From positions 1 to 30,109 of IMG/VR virus record IMGVR_UViG_3300019093_000041: a stretch of 30,109 bases of DNA, one strand, 5' to 3'. Positions within the stretch are counted from its first letter, which is position 1; every line of letters begins with the position of its first letter. Below the pieces are notes generated by a model that was not told the DNA's origin, did not search any database, and worked only from the letters and a program-made list of their open reading frames with translations. The DNA comes from a virus. The position numbers were made by a program, and so were the translations under genes. Of the stretch, positions 13,313 to 22,194 are shown one piece after another.

Positions 13313-14398
13313 ATGCAAAGAATTTTTAACAAAGACGGTTTTAATTGGTGGATTGGGGTTGTTGAAGACCGCATGGATCCAGAAAAAATGGGTAGATGCA
13401 GAGTCCGCATTTATGGTTATCATACCGACAGTAAGTTAATATTACCAACTAGAGATCTTCCTTGGGCTACTCCTATTCAGCCAATTACATCGGCAGCAAT
13501 ATCAGGCATTGGTACATCACCATTAGGTCCCGTTGACGGTACCTGGGTCGTAGGATTTTTTCTTGATGGTGAAGATATGCAACAACCTGCTATCTTCGGT
13601 ACAATTGCTACCAAGGCGGCAAAAAAAGCGTTCTCTGTACAAGAAGAAACCCCATCAGTATCTAATCCTAACGATGGTATCCTTAGAGATAGCTCTGGTA
13701 ACCCTGTAGTAGACAGCCAAGGTGAGCCAGTTCGTGCAGGTACTCCTTCCGTAGATGGGTGGGAACTAGGCCAAACATCTGAGAAGTATGAATCTGGTGG
13801 TAAAGGTCCTGGTACAATAAATGCCTATAATGGGGCTGCAGGTGGGGATCTTGGAGGAGCATCATATGGAACCTATCAACTAGCCTCTTTCTTGCCTGCT
13901 GTAATGACAACTGGTAGAGCAAGACCTTCAGCTAAAAATTCACCAGTAATTCAGTTCTTAAATACTTCTAAGTTTAAAGATAAATTTGCAGGTCTTGAGC
14001 CCGCAACCGCAGCCTTTGATGCCAAGTGGGTAGAAATTGCAAATACATTTAAAGCAGATTTTAATAAAGAACAACACGATTATATTCAAAAGAAATACTA
14101 TAATGTTGCAATAGCTAATTTGCAGCGTCAGGGTCTAGATATGACCAAGTATGGACCAGCCGTACAAGATCTAGTTTGGTCAGGAGCAGTACAATTCGGT
14201 CCTGCCAATACAAGCGCATTTACAGAATCATTAAGAGGTAAGAGTACCTTAACTGATAAAGATATTGTTACTTTAGTCAGTGAATGGAAAATTAACAATG
14301 TGGCCACGCTATTTAAATCTAGTTCAGCTTCTATTCAAGCTGGTGTTAAATCTCGTTACCAATCCGAAAAACAAGCCTTACAGAGTTTAATTACATAA
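13313..14398 (+). CDS. 5: gp5-like spike protein, part 1: OB domain plus VgrG3-like lysozyme domain
   Basis: A 361-residue protein. Residues 1-100 are the gp5 OB domain (WWIGVVEDRMDPEKMGRCRV, then GYHTDS and WVVGFFLDGEDMQQPAIFG), which joins the hub. After a linker (106-148) residues 150-361 form a lysozyme-like domain with YESGGKGPGTI, GGDLGG and SYGTYQL, the pattern of VgrG3-like C-terminal muramidases of type VI secretion. Glu160 and Asp179 are the likely catalytic pair. It lacks the beta-helix of T4 gp5; that lies in the next gene. Its length is close to that of mature T4 gp5* (351 residues), which T4 makes by proteolysis. The stop overlaps the next start as TAATG. Confidence 0.85.
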   Translation: MQRIFNKDGFNWWIGVVEDRMDPEKMGRCRVRIYGYHTDSKLILPTRDLPWATPIQPITSAAISGIGTSPLGPVDGTWVVGFFLDGEDMQQPAIFGTIATKAAKKAFSVQEETPSVSNPNDGILRDSSGNPVVDSQGEPVRAGTPSVDGWELGQTSEKYESGGKGPGTINAYNGAAGGDLGGASYGTYQLASFLPAVMTTGRARPSAKNSPVIQFLNTSKFKDKFAGLEPATAAFDAKWVEIANTFKADFNKEQHDYIQKKYYNVAIANLQRQGLDMTKYGPAVQDLVWSGAVQFGPANTSAFTESLRGKSTLTDKDIVTLVSEWKINNVATLFKSSSASIQAGVKSRYQSEKQALQSLIT

Positions 14399-16686
14399 TG
14401 GATCCGCTAATTACCAAACAAATTCAAGGTGTGCTTGAGAACAGTATCTTTAACAAGATAATTGCTCTTAACCTTAACATCCCTAGCCCTATCTTAAGAG
14501 CTATAGTCTCTAGAGTTGCAGAGGTAGGATCTGTAGATATTGTTAAGCAAGTTACACTGGGCTCAAACAAACAACTAACCGACATACCTAAGAATCTTAT
14601 TGGCCCTTTTAACCCTGTCAATATAGTTAACGCAAATAACGGACCTACCCAGATATCGAATAATATTGATGGTATTATTCAACAACAATTACTTTTACAG
14701 ACTACTGATAAAATAGTTTCTAAATTACAATCTCAATTAAGACTATCTTTACCAACAGATAAATTAGGTATTATAAATTTTGATTCTTTAGCTGCAACTC
14801 TTATTCAAAGCATTACCCCAACTGTTGGTAAGACCCTCTCTACAGCGGTTAGTGGTTTTGCCGACTCTATTTTTAATAAAGGTAAAGCACCAAGGGCAAC
14901 CACTACTAGTATTGAATCTTTATACAGTACTTTGTCTCCTGAAGAAGCACAGAATAAAACTGATGAGATATTTGACTCTTCTATTGCTAATACCGCATTA
15001 CTTGAAGCAAGGAACTTTAATATCAATTCAGCTCAGAATGCTGAAAAATTAGAGGTGCTTAATAGAGGTTTTACAGACCCTAACGCAAACTACCCTACAA
15101 AAGAATATGCAGGCATTTCTGAAACTAATAAACTTGCTCAGGGTGATTCAAGGGGTACGGTAGTTCAAGAGAAGAATAATAATCGTATGAAGGGAGCAAA
15201 GCTTCCAGGGGGTGAAGCTTGGGATGAACCAGAGTCAGCTTTTAATGGTGCGTACCCGTATAACAAAGTAACCCAGACAGAGTCTGGACATATTATTGAA
15301 ATTGACGACACACCAGGTTCCGAACGAATTCACCTATATCATAAGTCTGGTACCTACATTGAAATTGATTCAAATGGGTCAATGGTAAAAAGAACTAAAG
15401 GTTCTTCTTATGAAATTATTGATCGAAATGGAAAAATATCTATTGCAGGTCGCGCAGACATTTCTATCAACGGGGCTTGTAATATCTTTGTTGGTAATGA
15501 CGCAAATATCGAAGTCGAAGGTGATGTAAACCTTACTTGTCATAATGATATTACAGCAATGGCAGGCGGTACATTAAATCTTTCAGCAACTGAAGAAGTT
15601 AACATTACAAGTAATACTGTTAACATACAAGCATATAAGGATATGAATTTAAAGTCTAATGTAGATTTAAGACTATTTTCTGAAGAAATGCATCTTAAAG
15701 CTAATGTTGACATGTATGCATCAGCAACAACATTATATCAAAACACCAGCACCAGCTATCATCAGACAGGTGGTAGTTTGTATGAGAAGATTGGTGGTAG
15801 TAGATTTGCAGAAGTAGCAAGCGCTATTCACAATAAAGCTGGTGGTGATATTAATAACGATGGAAGTAGCTTCCATATGAACTCTGGTACTTCATCAGGT
15901 TCACAGCCAAGCAAAGCAGCTAACGTTGCAGCTATTTCCAACATTGGTATTATGTCTGGTCGTAAAGACATATCAGATAATGATAAAATTGATCCTGCAG
16001 TTCTTTCTCCTGCAGATACATCATCAATTGAAATAGAAGTAGATACTCATACTCCAGCTGAAAAATTGGAGCATAAAAATAAACTTATAAAAGAAGGTTT
16101 TGCAACTGCTGAAATATTAAATGAAAAACCATTAGGTACAGAAAACAAAACCGTACCCTCTGAGCAACAACTCTTTATTAAACCAGATGAAAAATTAAAA
16201 ACTGTTACTCAGTTACCAGGTAATTATAACCTATCTCCTAACTTTACAGTTGAGATGTTATCTAGTAAGGCTGCTGTAACTCGAGATCCGATACAGGCCC
16301 AATTGGGATTAACCTACGGTGAAATTGTATTTAATCTTCAAGCTGTTGCACTAAACGTTTTAGAGCCCGTGAAAAAACTATACCCTAATATGATAGTTAC
16401 CTCGGCATTTAGATCTGCAGGTAATAAATCTAATGCTGTAACGTCTCCACATCCTAAGGGGCAAGGGGTCGATATTCAATTTCCTGGTATTGATAAAAAG
16501 GAATACTACAATATAGCTTTAAAGCTTGCAAAAGTACTTAAGTATGATCAGATACTTTTAGAATATAAGTCTACAGGATCGGGGCTTCCATGGATACACG
16601 TAGGGTTTGCTGCAAATAATAGAGGTCAACTTTTAACGTTCTTTAATCAAGCCGTCCACTCTCAAGGCTTAACTCAGTTAGCATAA
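14398..16686 (+). CDS. gp5-like spike protein, part 2: beta-helix plus M15-type peptidase
   Basis: A 762-residue protein. Residues about 1-260 are helical and unassigned. Residues about 270-330 carry the gp5/VgrG linker (ESGHIIEIDDTPGSERIHLY, then HKSGTYIEIDSNGS), and about 330-480 form a beta-helix needle of short repeats (INGACNIFV, IEVEGDVNLTC, LNLSATEEVNITS). The C-terminal domain (about 605-750) is an M15-like peptidase or D-Ala-D-Ala carboxypeptidase: SAFRS, then His685, Asp692 and His734 (SPHPKGQGVDIQF ... WIHVGF) are the expected zinc ligands. It probably trimerises as the spike shaft while the peptidase cuts cross-links during injection. Starts as TAATG on the previous gene. Confidence 0.82.
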   Translation: MDPLITKQIQGVLENSIFNKIIALNLNIPSPILRAIVSRVAEVGSVDIVKQVTLGSNKQLTDIPKNLIGPFNPVNIVNANNGPTQISNNIDGIIQQQLLLQTTDKIVSKLQSQLRLSLPTDKLGIINFDSLAATLIQSITPTVGKTLSTAVSGFADSIFNKGKAPRATTTSIESLYSTLSPEEAQNKTDEIFDSSIANTALLEARNFNINSAQNAEKLEVLNRGFTDPNANYPTKEYAGISETNKLAQGDSRGTVVQEKNNNRMKGAKLPGGEAWDEPESAFNGAYPYNKVTQTESGHIIEIDDTPGSERIHLYHKSGTYIEIDSNGSMVKRTKGSSYEIIDRNGKISIAGRADISINGACNIFVGNDANIEVEGDVNLTCHNDITAMAGGTLNLSATEEVNITSNTVNIQAYKDMNLKSNVDLRLFSEEMHLKANVDMYASATTLYQNTSTSYHQTGGSLYEKIGGSRFAEVASAIHNKAGGDINNDGSSFHMNSGTSSGSQPSKAANVAAISNIGIMSGRKDISDNDKIDPAVLSPADTSSIEIEVDTHTPAEKLEHKNKLIKEGFATAEILNEKPLGTENKTVPSEQQLFIKPDEKLKTVTQLPGNYNLSPNFTVEMLSSKAAVTRDPIQAQLGLTYGEIVFNLQAVALNVLEPVKKLYPNMIVTSAFRSAGNKSNAVTSPHPKGQGVDIQFPGIDKKEYYNIALKLAKVLKYDQILLEYKSTGSGLPWIHVGFAANNRGQLLTFFNQAVHSQGLTQLA

Positions 16687-17255
16687 TGGCAAATGAATTT
16701 GTAAGAATAAATACCTCCAATGCTACTGGCTTTGTTACCGTTAGCCCGGACCCTTTAAACCTTTTAACAAATGATGGGGAGACCCCGTTACCTAATTTAT
16801 ACATACCAACAATATACGGGGGCCAAACCATCTCCATCGACATAGGGTTTAGTATTGCATACCCTATATTACCGGAAGGTAGCAACTCAGCCCCTGCCAC
16901 TTCGATAACCGCTTTATATGACTTTGCAGCTAAGGGTATAAATGTTAGTTATCTAGGTAATGTTGTTAGGCTCTCAGGTACCTTTTCAAGTACCTTTGAT
17001 GGTGAGTATTATGAGTTTGTGCTTAATGATGGTACACTAAAGGCACTTCCACCTGATACAACAGAAGATTTTAAAGCATTAGTTCGTTATGAAATGCCGA
17101 ACCCAGTAACCCAAAACAATCAATATGCGTTTAGTGTTACAGGGCCTGGAGAAACAGGAAACGTAACATTACAAGCTAATATTGGACAATGGATTGTTTG
17201 GCAATATCAAACAGCTGTAAACAATATTGACACCCTATTACAATTAGGACTATAA
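16686..17255 (+). CDS. Baseplate-associated structural protein of unknown function
   Basis: A 189-residue, beta-rich protein without signal peptide or membrane segment. It begins MANEFVRINTSNATGFVTVS; the middle has repeated short strands (VSYLGNVVRLSGTFSSTFDG) and the end is aromatic (GQWIVWQYQTAVNN). It lies between the split gp5 spike genes and the PAAR tip gene, TAATG-coupled upstream and directly abutting the next gene. Proteins at this place in T4-like cyanophages are called virion structural proteins; I recognise no domain. A role in spike or tip assembly is inference from position. Confidence 0.7.
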   Translation: MANEFVRINTSNATGFVTVSPDPLNLLTNDGETPLPNLYIPTIYGGQTISIDIGFSIAYPILPEGSNSAPATSITALYDFAAKGINVSYLGNVVRLSGTFSSTFDGEYYEFVLNDGTLKALPPDTTEDFKALVRYEMPNPVTQNNQYAFSVTGPGETGNVTLQANIGQWIVWQYQTAVNNIDTLLQLGL

Positions 17256-17567
17256 ATGCCAGCGATATCGAGACAGGGAGATTCTGTATTATCCCCAAAT
17301 GGATCTGGGTACAAATGTCGCATGCCTCTAAAGACGAGTGTTGGTGAAGTTAATAGCGTCAATGTATATGCAAATAATATCTTAGTCGTTATACAGGGTA
17401 ATAAGGTTACTCCGCATCCTTTACCAAATTGTACACCAATAGATGAATCTATTCTTTCTACATATTCAAGTAAAGTTTTTATCGGAGGTAAGGGGGTAGG
17501 TAGAATAGGTGATGCTTACAATGATAATATTATAACACAAGGGTCTTCAACTGTATTTGCAGGCTAG
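17256..17567 (+). CDS. 5.4: PAAR-domain spike tip protein (gp5.4-like)
   Basis: A 103-residue PAAR protein that should cap the tip of the beta-helix needle and sharpen it for membrane piercing, as gp5.4 does in T4. The start MPAISRQGDSV, the metal-site region VTPHPLPNC and the closing strand pattern FIGGKGVGRIGDAYND with STVFAG are typical; the His and Cys of PHPLPNC are probable zinc ligands. AGGA lies 6 nt before the ATG. A late promoter box (17576) follows its stop and drives gp25. Confidence 0.88.
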   Translation: MPAISRQGDSVLSPNGSGYKCRMPLKTSVGEVNSVNVYANNILVVIQGNKVTPHPLPNCTPIDESILSTYSSKVFIGGKGVGRIGDAYNDNIITQGSSTVFAG

Positions 17568-17575
17568 TTATCTAG

Positions 17576-17583
17576 CATAAATA
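17576..17583 (+). promoter_or_regulatory. Late promoter box CATAAATA, leaderless geometry for gp25
   Basis: CATAAATA ends 5 nt before the gp25 ATG at 17589, in the short gap after the PAAR gene. With the T4 late spacing the start site falls on the A of the ATG, the same geometry as at 9630-9637. No Shine-Dalgarno lies before this ATG. Confidence 0.6.
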
Positions 17584-17588
17584 TAAAC

Positions 17589-17984
17589 ATGGCCACCAGA
17601 AATACTAGACAATACTCAGATTTTAATCTTCTTTTTACATCTCACCCCGTAACGGGTGATGTGGCTAGAAAGAACGATGAAGAAGCTGTTAAGCAATCTC
17701 TTAGGAGTTTAATATCTACGAGACACTACGAGCGTCCCTTTCATCCGGAAATTGGCTGTCAAATACATGGTCTTTTATTTGAAAACTTTAATCCTGTAAC
17801 TGTTCAGGTTATGAAGAAGACTATCTTAGATACAATTAAAAAATATGAACCAAGGGTAACGGTGTTAGAAGTTAAATTATTCGAAAGAGCAGACGATAAT
17901 GAAGTAACGTGTGACATCATTTTTAGACTGAATAACTCTGATAGACCTATTACTTTAACAACACTAATAACAAGAGTAAGATAA
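17589..17984 (+). CDS. 25: gp25 baseplate wedge protein
   Basis: A 131-residue member of the gp25/GpW family (T4 gp25: 132 residues), the wedge component that starts sheath assembly. The DVARKNDEEAVKQSLRSLIS and ERPFHPEIGCQIHGLLFENF segments are the family core, with the conserved EIGCQI turn. The C-terminal half makes the usual strand set (VTVLEVKLFE, VTCDIIFRLN). Its ATG is preceded by a late box at leaderless distance and by no Shine-Dalgarno. The stop overlaps gp6 as TAATG. Confidence 0.93.
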   Translation: MATRNTRQYSDFNLLFTSHPVTGDVARKNDEEAVKQSLRSLISTRHYERPFHPEIGCQIHGLLFENFNPVTVQVMKKTILDTIKKYEPRVTVLEVKLFERADDNEVTCDIIFRLNNSDRPITLTTLITRVR

Positions 17985-19831
17985 TGTCAAATTTAAGAAT
18001 AGCAGAACTTGATTTTGATCAGATCAAGTCAAACTTGAAAACGTTTTTAAAGGCTCAAACCGAATTTACCGATTATGATTTTGAAGGGTCTGGTCTCTCT
18101 ATTCTTTTAGACGTTCTTGCATACAACACCCATTACAATGCGTACCTTGCCAATATGGTGGTAAATGAGATGTTTTTGGATTCAGCAGTTAAAAGATCTT
18201 CTGCCGTCTCTATTGCCAAGCATCTAGGATATACGCCTACATCCGTTAGAGGTTCTTCAGCTAATATTGATGTTGTTGTAACTAGCCCTACTGGATTGCC
18301 TAATACACTAACCATGGATAGGTATACCCAGTTTACATCTACAGTAGATGGTACAGCATATAATTTTCTAACAAATCAAGCTGTATCTGCTTCTAGAAGT
18401 GGAACATCGTATACTTTTACTGATATAGACGTCATAGAGGGAACCTTACTTAGCTTTCGACATGCGGTTTCAGATACCTCTCCAGATGCCAAGTATGAGA
18501 TACCTAGTCTTAATGTAGATACAACTACGTTAAAAATTTCCGTTCAAACTTCGTCTTCTGATACTACATCTAGTGTATATACTCTTGCTACAGATATTAC
18601 CGGGATTGATGATACCTCAAAGGTATTTTTCTTAGAAGAAAATACTAATAACAAATATCAAATATATTTTGGTGATGGTGTTATAGGTAAAAGTTTAGAA
18701 GCAGGTAATATTATTACAATCCAATACTTGGTATCCTCAGGCTCTGCAGTTAACGTTTCGAGTACCGTCTCACAATCTTTCACAGCAAGTAGTACCATTG
18801 GTGGTTCAAGTAGTGTTGCTATTACAGTTAATAGTAACTCTACAGGTGGTGCTAACGCTGAAACTATCACGTCTATTAAGTTTAATGCACCAAAAGTAAA
18901 TGCTTCCAGAAATCGCGCTGTAACATCTGTAGATTATGAGAGTCTAATTTTAGCTAATTATTCTGGAGCAGAGTCTGTTTCAGTATGGGGTGGTGAAGAT
19001 AATATACCCCCTTTTTATGGTAGAGTTATGATATCGTTAAAGCCATTTTCAGGCTTTACAATCTCAGATGCAGTTAAAGAAAATATTCAAAACGATATAC
19101 TAAAAACTAAACAGGTATTAGCGATTACTCCTGTATTTGTAGACCCAGAGTTTTTCTTTGTAAATATTACAGCTAGTGTAAGATACTATTCAGCGTTAAC
19201 AACCTTAACTTCTGGTGCCATTAAGACCCTTGTAGAAAATACAATTGCTAGTTACTTTAGTACTGAATTACAAAAATTTAATAAAACGTATAATAACTCT
19301 AAATTAATATCGTTAATCTTAGCTGCAAATTCAGCTATTAACAGTGTAATTATTACTATTAAATTACAAAAAAGAATAGTACCTGTTTTAAATACAGGTA
19401 ATACCTTTACAGGTGACGCTTCCATAAAATTTGTTAACCCTATAACACCTGGTGAAGTTGTTTCTAGTTATTTCTTTATTACTGTAAATGGAGATCAAAC
19501 CCTTGTAAAGATAGCTGATCTTCCTAATGAGACGCCGTCTAATAATCAAGGATCAGGTGTGCTTCGTCTGATTAACCCTGTAACAGGAGCTATTGTTTCT
19601 TCTAATATTGGTACGGTTAATTATGCAACTGGTGAGCTATTAATACAATCATTAACACCTGCAGCCCTGCCAGCTGGTACGACTGACATTCGTATAAATG
19701 CTGGGGTACAAGAATCATACTATAACTTGAATGTATATAAGAACCAAATACTAGTACAAGATGACACAGCTGTAAATTTAGCAAACGGTCTTGTAGCAGG
19801 TGTAACCGTAACTTCAACAGCTATCGTATAA
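17984..19831 (+). CDS. 6: gp6 baseplate wedge protein (baseplate_J-like)
   Basis: A 615-residue homologue of T4 gp6 (660 residues), which forms the inner iris ring of the baseplate. The N-terminal DFDQIKSNLKTFLKAQTEF, FEGSGLSILLDVLAYNTHYN and NEMFLDSAVKRSS are signature motifs. The central YQIYFGDGVIGKSLEAGN and ASRNRAVTSVDYESLI fit the baseplate J-like core. The C-terminal 120 residues are beta-rich and resemble a small added domain. It is TAATG-coupled to gp25 and is followed 1 nt later by the gp7-position gene. Confidence 0.92.
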   Translation: MSNLRIAELDFDQIKSNLKTFLKAQTEFTDYDFEGSGLSILLDVLAYNTHYNAYLANMVVNEMFLDSAVKRSSAVSIAKHLGYTPTSVRGSSANIDVVVTSPTGLPNTLTMDRYTQFTSTVDGTAYNFLTNQAVSASRSGTSYTFTDIDVIEGTLLSFRHAVSDTSPDAKYEIPSLNVDTTTLKISVQTSSSDTTSSVYTLATDITGIDDTSKVFFLEENTNNKYQIYFGDGVIGKSLEAGNIITIQYLVSSGSAVNVSSTVSQSFTASSTIGGSSSVAITVNSNSTGGANAETITSIKFNAPKVNASRNRAVTSVDYESLILANYSGAESVSVWGGEDNIPPFYGRVMISLKPFSGFTISDAVKENIQNDILKTKQVLAITPVFVDPEFFFVNITASVRYYSALTTLTSGAIKTLVENTIASYFSTELQKFNKTYNNSKLISLILAANSAINSVIITIKLQKRIVPVLNTGNTFTGDASIKFVNPITPGEVVSSYFFITVNGDQTLVKIADLPNETPSNNQGSGVLRLINPVTGAIVSSNIGTVNYATGELLIQSLTPAALPAGTTDIRINAGVQESYYNLNVYKNQILVQDDTAVNLANGLVAGVTVTSTAIV

Positions 19832-19832
19832 T

Positions 19833-21698
19833 ATGTCGACTACCAGAATAAAAGAAAAAATATCAAAGCTGGTAAGCGGGCACGTGCCTGAATTTGTTAA
19901 GAGTGATTTTACTACATTTGTTTCTTTTATTGAAGCTTACTATAGATTCTTAGAGCAAGATCAAGGAGCATTAGAGTTAGTACAAAATGCAAAAGAATAT
20001 GGTGATATTGATAGAACGGTAGATTCTTTTGTTAACTACTTTATTGCTAACTACGCTGAAGATATTGGCTACAATACCGTTGTAAATAAAAGACTCTTAG
20101 TTAAGAGAATAAAAGATCTATACGAGGCAAAAGGCAGTGAGATATCTTTTAAAATTTTATTTAAGTTATTGTATGATACTGTAGTTGATACAAGTCACCC
20201 GTATGATAACGTTTTAATTGCATCTGATGGTACGTGGGATCAAAAAGTATCTTTACGGATTGAAATAACTTCCGGAAGTGCTGAGAATATAGTAGATAGA
20301 TTTTTAACTATTACTAAGAATAATATCGTTTATACAGATGCTATTGTTAGAGTTAAATTATTAGATAATAATCTTTACGAGGTGTTCTTAAAATCTTCCT
20401 CAGTTACTCCTTTCGAAATTGGAGACATTGTCTCAGTAATTAGCAACAACAGCACAATTTTTACCGGAGTAGTAAGACCTACAACGGTTAGTGTAAATAT
20501 TTTATCTGCTGGTTCAGGGTTTAAAGCAGGTCAAATATTTACCGTACCGCTTGCAGGAGGAAATAACACATTAATTAGAATCTTAGAGGTTAATGATACT
20601 GGAGGTATAGTATCTTTACGTATTTTAAATTTTGGATATAATTACCCAAATGATAATGTTACAATTGATTTATATGGTGATTTAACGATTGCAACTAGAT
20701 CAAAGACATTTAATACAGTTTCTGGTGGGTTTAAGGAATCAATAGAGATTTCATCTCCACATACCGCAATATCAGCATCTAGATATTTCTTCTCAGATTA
20801 TATTGATAATTACGAGTATACTGGTACTCTACTTACCGCTTTAACATCTGATCAAACGGTAACCTCTACTACTACTGCAGGTGCTAGCTTAGATTCTACA
20901 GCTGTAATTACTGTAGTTATGGGTTCTCTAGCAAGATATCCAGGACAGTTTACAACTTCGCAAGGATTCATATCAGAACCAGAAGTAAGAATACAAGATG
21001 ATAAACTATACCAGCCGTTTGCATATCAATTAGCTTCTGATCTTGATATAAGTTTATTTTATGATACAGTTAAAAAATTAATACACCCTGCAGGTACAAA
21101 TTTATTTAACAATAGAATTTTAAGTACTACGGCTAATCTTCAGGCTAACGTTAGTGTAATTACGTCCTCTAATATATTCATTGAACTTAGGGATGCATTT
21201 GAAGCTATAGATACTTTTTCATTATCTACTTTGTATAAAAGAACATTTTCAGATAGTGCTAATGCCATACTAACTTCAAATGTATATACACTATATAAAA
21301 ATACAGATAACGCGGATAATGAAACAATTGTAACCGATACTACTATACGTAATTTTAACTTAGTTACATCAGATACTTCTAGTGTATTAGATAATGTTAT
21401 TACTGCTTCTAATATCTTTCTTACAGTATCAGATACTTCTAGTGTATTAGATGATGTTATTACTGCTTCTAATATCTTTCTTTCATTTAATGATATAGCA
21501 AATGCTATTTTAACCTCAAATGTAAGCACTCTATATAAGAATATTAATAGCAACAATGATCAAACCATTATAACAGACACTTCCAGTGGTGCAAGTATAA
21601 CATATGTAAATAACTACAGTAGCAATACGTATTTTTCACAATCTGGTACAAATTCATATGTAGCAGATCTTACCAGCAGCACAGTGTTTTCGGTATAA
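19833..21698 (+). CDS. Baseplate wedge structural protein at the gp7 position
   Basis: A 621-residue protein. The helical N-terminal domain (VPEFVKSDFTTFVSFIEAYY, then EQDQGALELV and YEAKGSEISFKILFKLLYDT) is shared with a family of structural proteins found directly after gp6 in T4-like cyanophages, where T4 has gp7 (1032 residues). Residues about 130-400 are beta-rich, with VNILSAGSGFKAGQIFTVP-like strand repeats. The last 200 residues are low-complexity, Ser/Thr/Asn/Asp-rich, with a 20-residue unit (SDTSSVLDNVITASNIFL) duplicated in tandem. Equivalence to gp7 is by position, not by recognisable sequence similarity. Confidence 0.75.
   Translation: MSTTRIKEKISKLVSGHVPEFVKSDFTTFVSFIEAYYRFLEQDQGALELVQNAKEYGDIDRTVDSFVNYFIANYAEDIGYNTVVNKRLLVKRIKDLYEAKGSEISFKILFKLLYDTVVDTSHPYDNVLIASDGTWDQKVSLRIEITSGSAENIVDRFLTITKNNIVYTDAIVRVKLLDNNLYEVFLKSSSVTPFEIGDIVSVISNNSTIFTGVVRPTTVSVNILSAGSGFKAGQIFTVPLAGGNNTLIRILEVNDTGGIVSLRILNFGYNYPNDNVTIDLYGDLTIATRSKTFNTVSGGFKESIEISSPHTAISASRYFFSDYIDNYEYTGTLLTALTSDQTVTSTTTAGASLDSTAVITVVMGSLARYPGQFTTSQGFISEPEVRIQDDKLYQPFAYQLASDLDISLFYDTVKKLIHPAGTNLFNNRILSTTANLQANVSVITSSNIFIELRDAFEAIDTFSLSTLYKRTFSDSANAILTSNVYTLYKNTDNADNETIVTDTTIRNFNLVTSDTSSVLDNVITASNIFLTVSDTSSVLDDVITASNIFLSFNDIANAILTSNVSTLYKNINSNNDQTIITDTSSGASITYVNNYSSNTYFSQSGTNSYVADLTSSTVFSV
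21361..21480 (+). repeat. 60-bp tandem duplication in the gp7-position gene
   Basis: Two adjacent 60-bp units (21361-21420 and 21421-21480) are almost identical; between 21368-21422 and 21428-21482 I find one difference (AATGTT against GATGTT). The unit keeps the reading frame and encodes SDTSSVLD(N/D)VITASNIFL. Degenerate relatives flank it (SNVYTLYKN, SNVSTLYKN). The near-identity suggests a recent duplication. Confidence 0.9.
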
Positions 21699-21712
21699 AT
21701 AATATATAAATA
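21694..21712 (+). promoter_or_regulatory. Two tandem perfect T4 late promoter boxes (TATAAATA)
   Basis: TATAAATA occurs at 21694-21701 and again at 21705-21712, overlapping the end of the preceding gene and upstream of the 146-residue gene at 21753. Both match the T4 late consensus fully. Predicted starts lie near 21707 and 21718. Confidence 0.7.
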
Positions 21713-21752
21713 ATAATGCACTTATTTACAAATAAATTTTAAAGGAAATAGA

Positions 21753-22193
21753 ATGTTTACAGAAACAGTAAATGTAACAGGTAGGCTTAAAATCTCTCGT
21801 CTTAGTGAAAGCGGAGATGAATTAGAAGTAAGAGAAGTAAAAAATCTAATTGTAGCTGTAGGTAAGAATGTAATTACCTCCAGGCTTGTAGGCAATACTA
21901 CGGCTATACCTAGTCACATGGCCGTAGGTTCATCAAATACCGCTGCAACCACAGCTCAGACAGCGCTAGGTACAGAGCTTGGTAGAGTTGTTTTAGATTC
22001 ATCTACAAGAACTAACAATACTATTGCCTATGTTGCTACGTTCCCAGCAGGTACAGGTACTGGCTCTCTTACTGAAGCAGCTATTTTAAATGCAAGTTCT
22101 ACCGGTGATATGCTTTGTAGAACCAATTTTAATGCAGTAAATAAAGGTGCTGCTGACGTTATCGTTATTACTTGGAATGTAACCATATCATAA
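21753..22193 (+). CDS. Fibre-like phage structural protein
   Basis: A 146-residue beta-rich protein. The pattern LGTELGRVVLDSSTRTNNTI, then YVATFPAGTGTGSLTEAAIL and a MLCRTNF...ITWNVTIS ending belongs to a widespread group of small tail or fibre-associated proteins in unrelated tailed phages. I know no precise function; a collar, fibre or surface decoration role is likely. It lies between the gp7-position gene and gp8, where T4 has no such gene. It has its own late boxes (21694, 21705) and an AAAGGA 6 nt before the ATG, unlike most neighbours, which suggests insertion as a separate expression unit. Confidence 0.7.
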   Translation: MFTETVNVTGRLKISRLSESGDELEVREVKNLIVAVGKNVITSRLVGNTTAIPSHMAVGSSNTAATTAQTALGTELGRVVLDSSTRTNNTIAYVATFPAGTGTGSLTEAAILNASSTGDMLCRTNFNAVNKGAADVIVITWNVTIS

Positions 22194-22194
22194 C

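Noticed and set aside
21716-21742. Eight-codon leader peptide (MHLFTNKF) before the fibre-like gene
   Set aside because: No Shine-Dalgarno and one late start site falls inside it; in AT-rich DNA this is likely chance, although its stop does overlap the next ribosome site.
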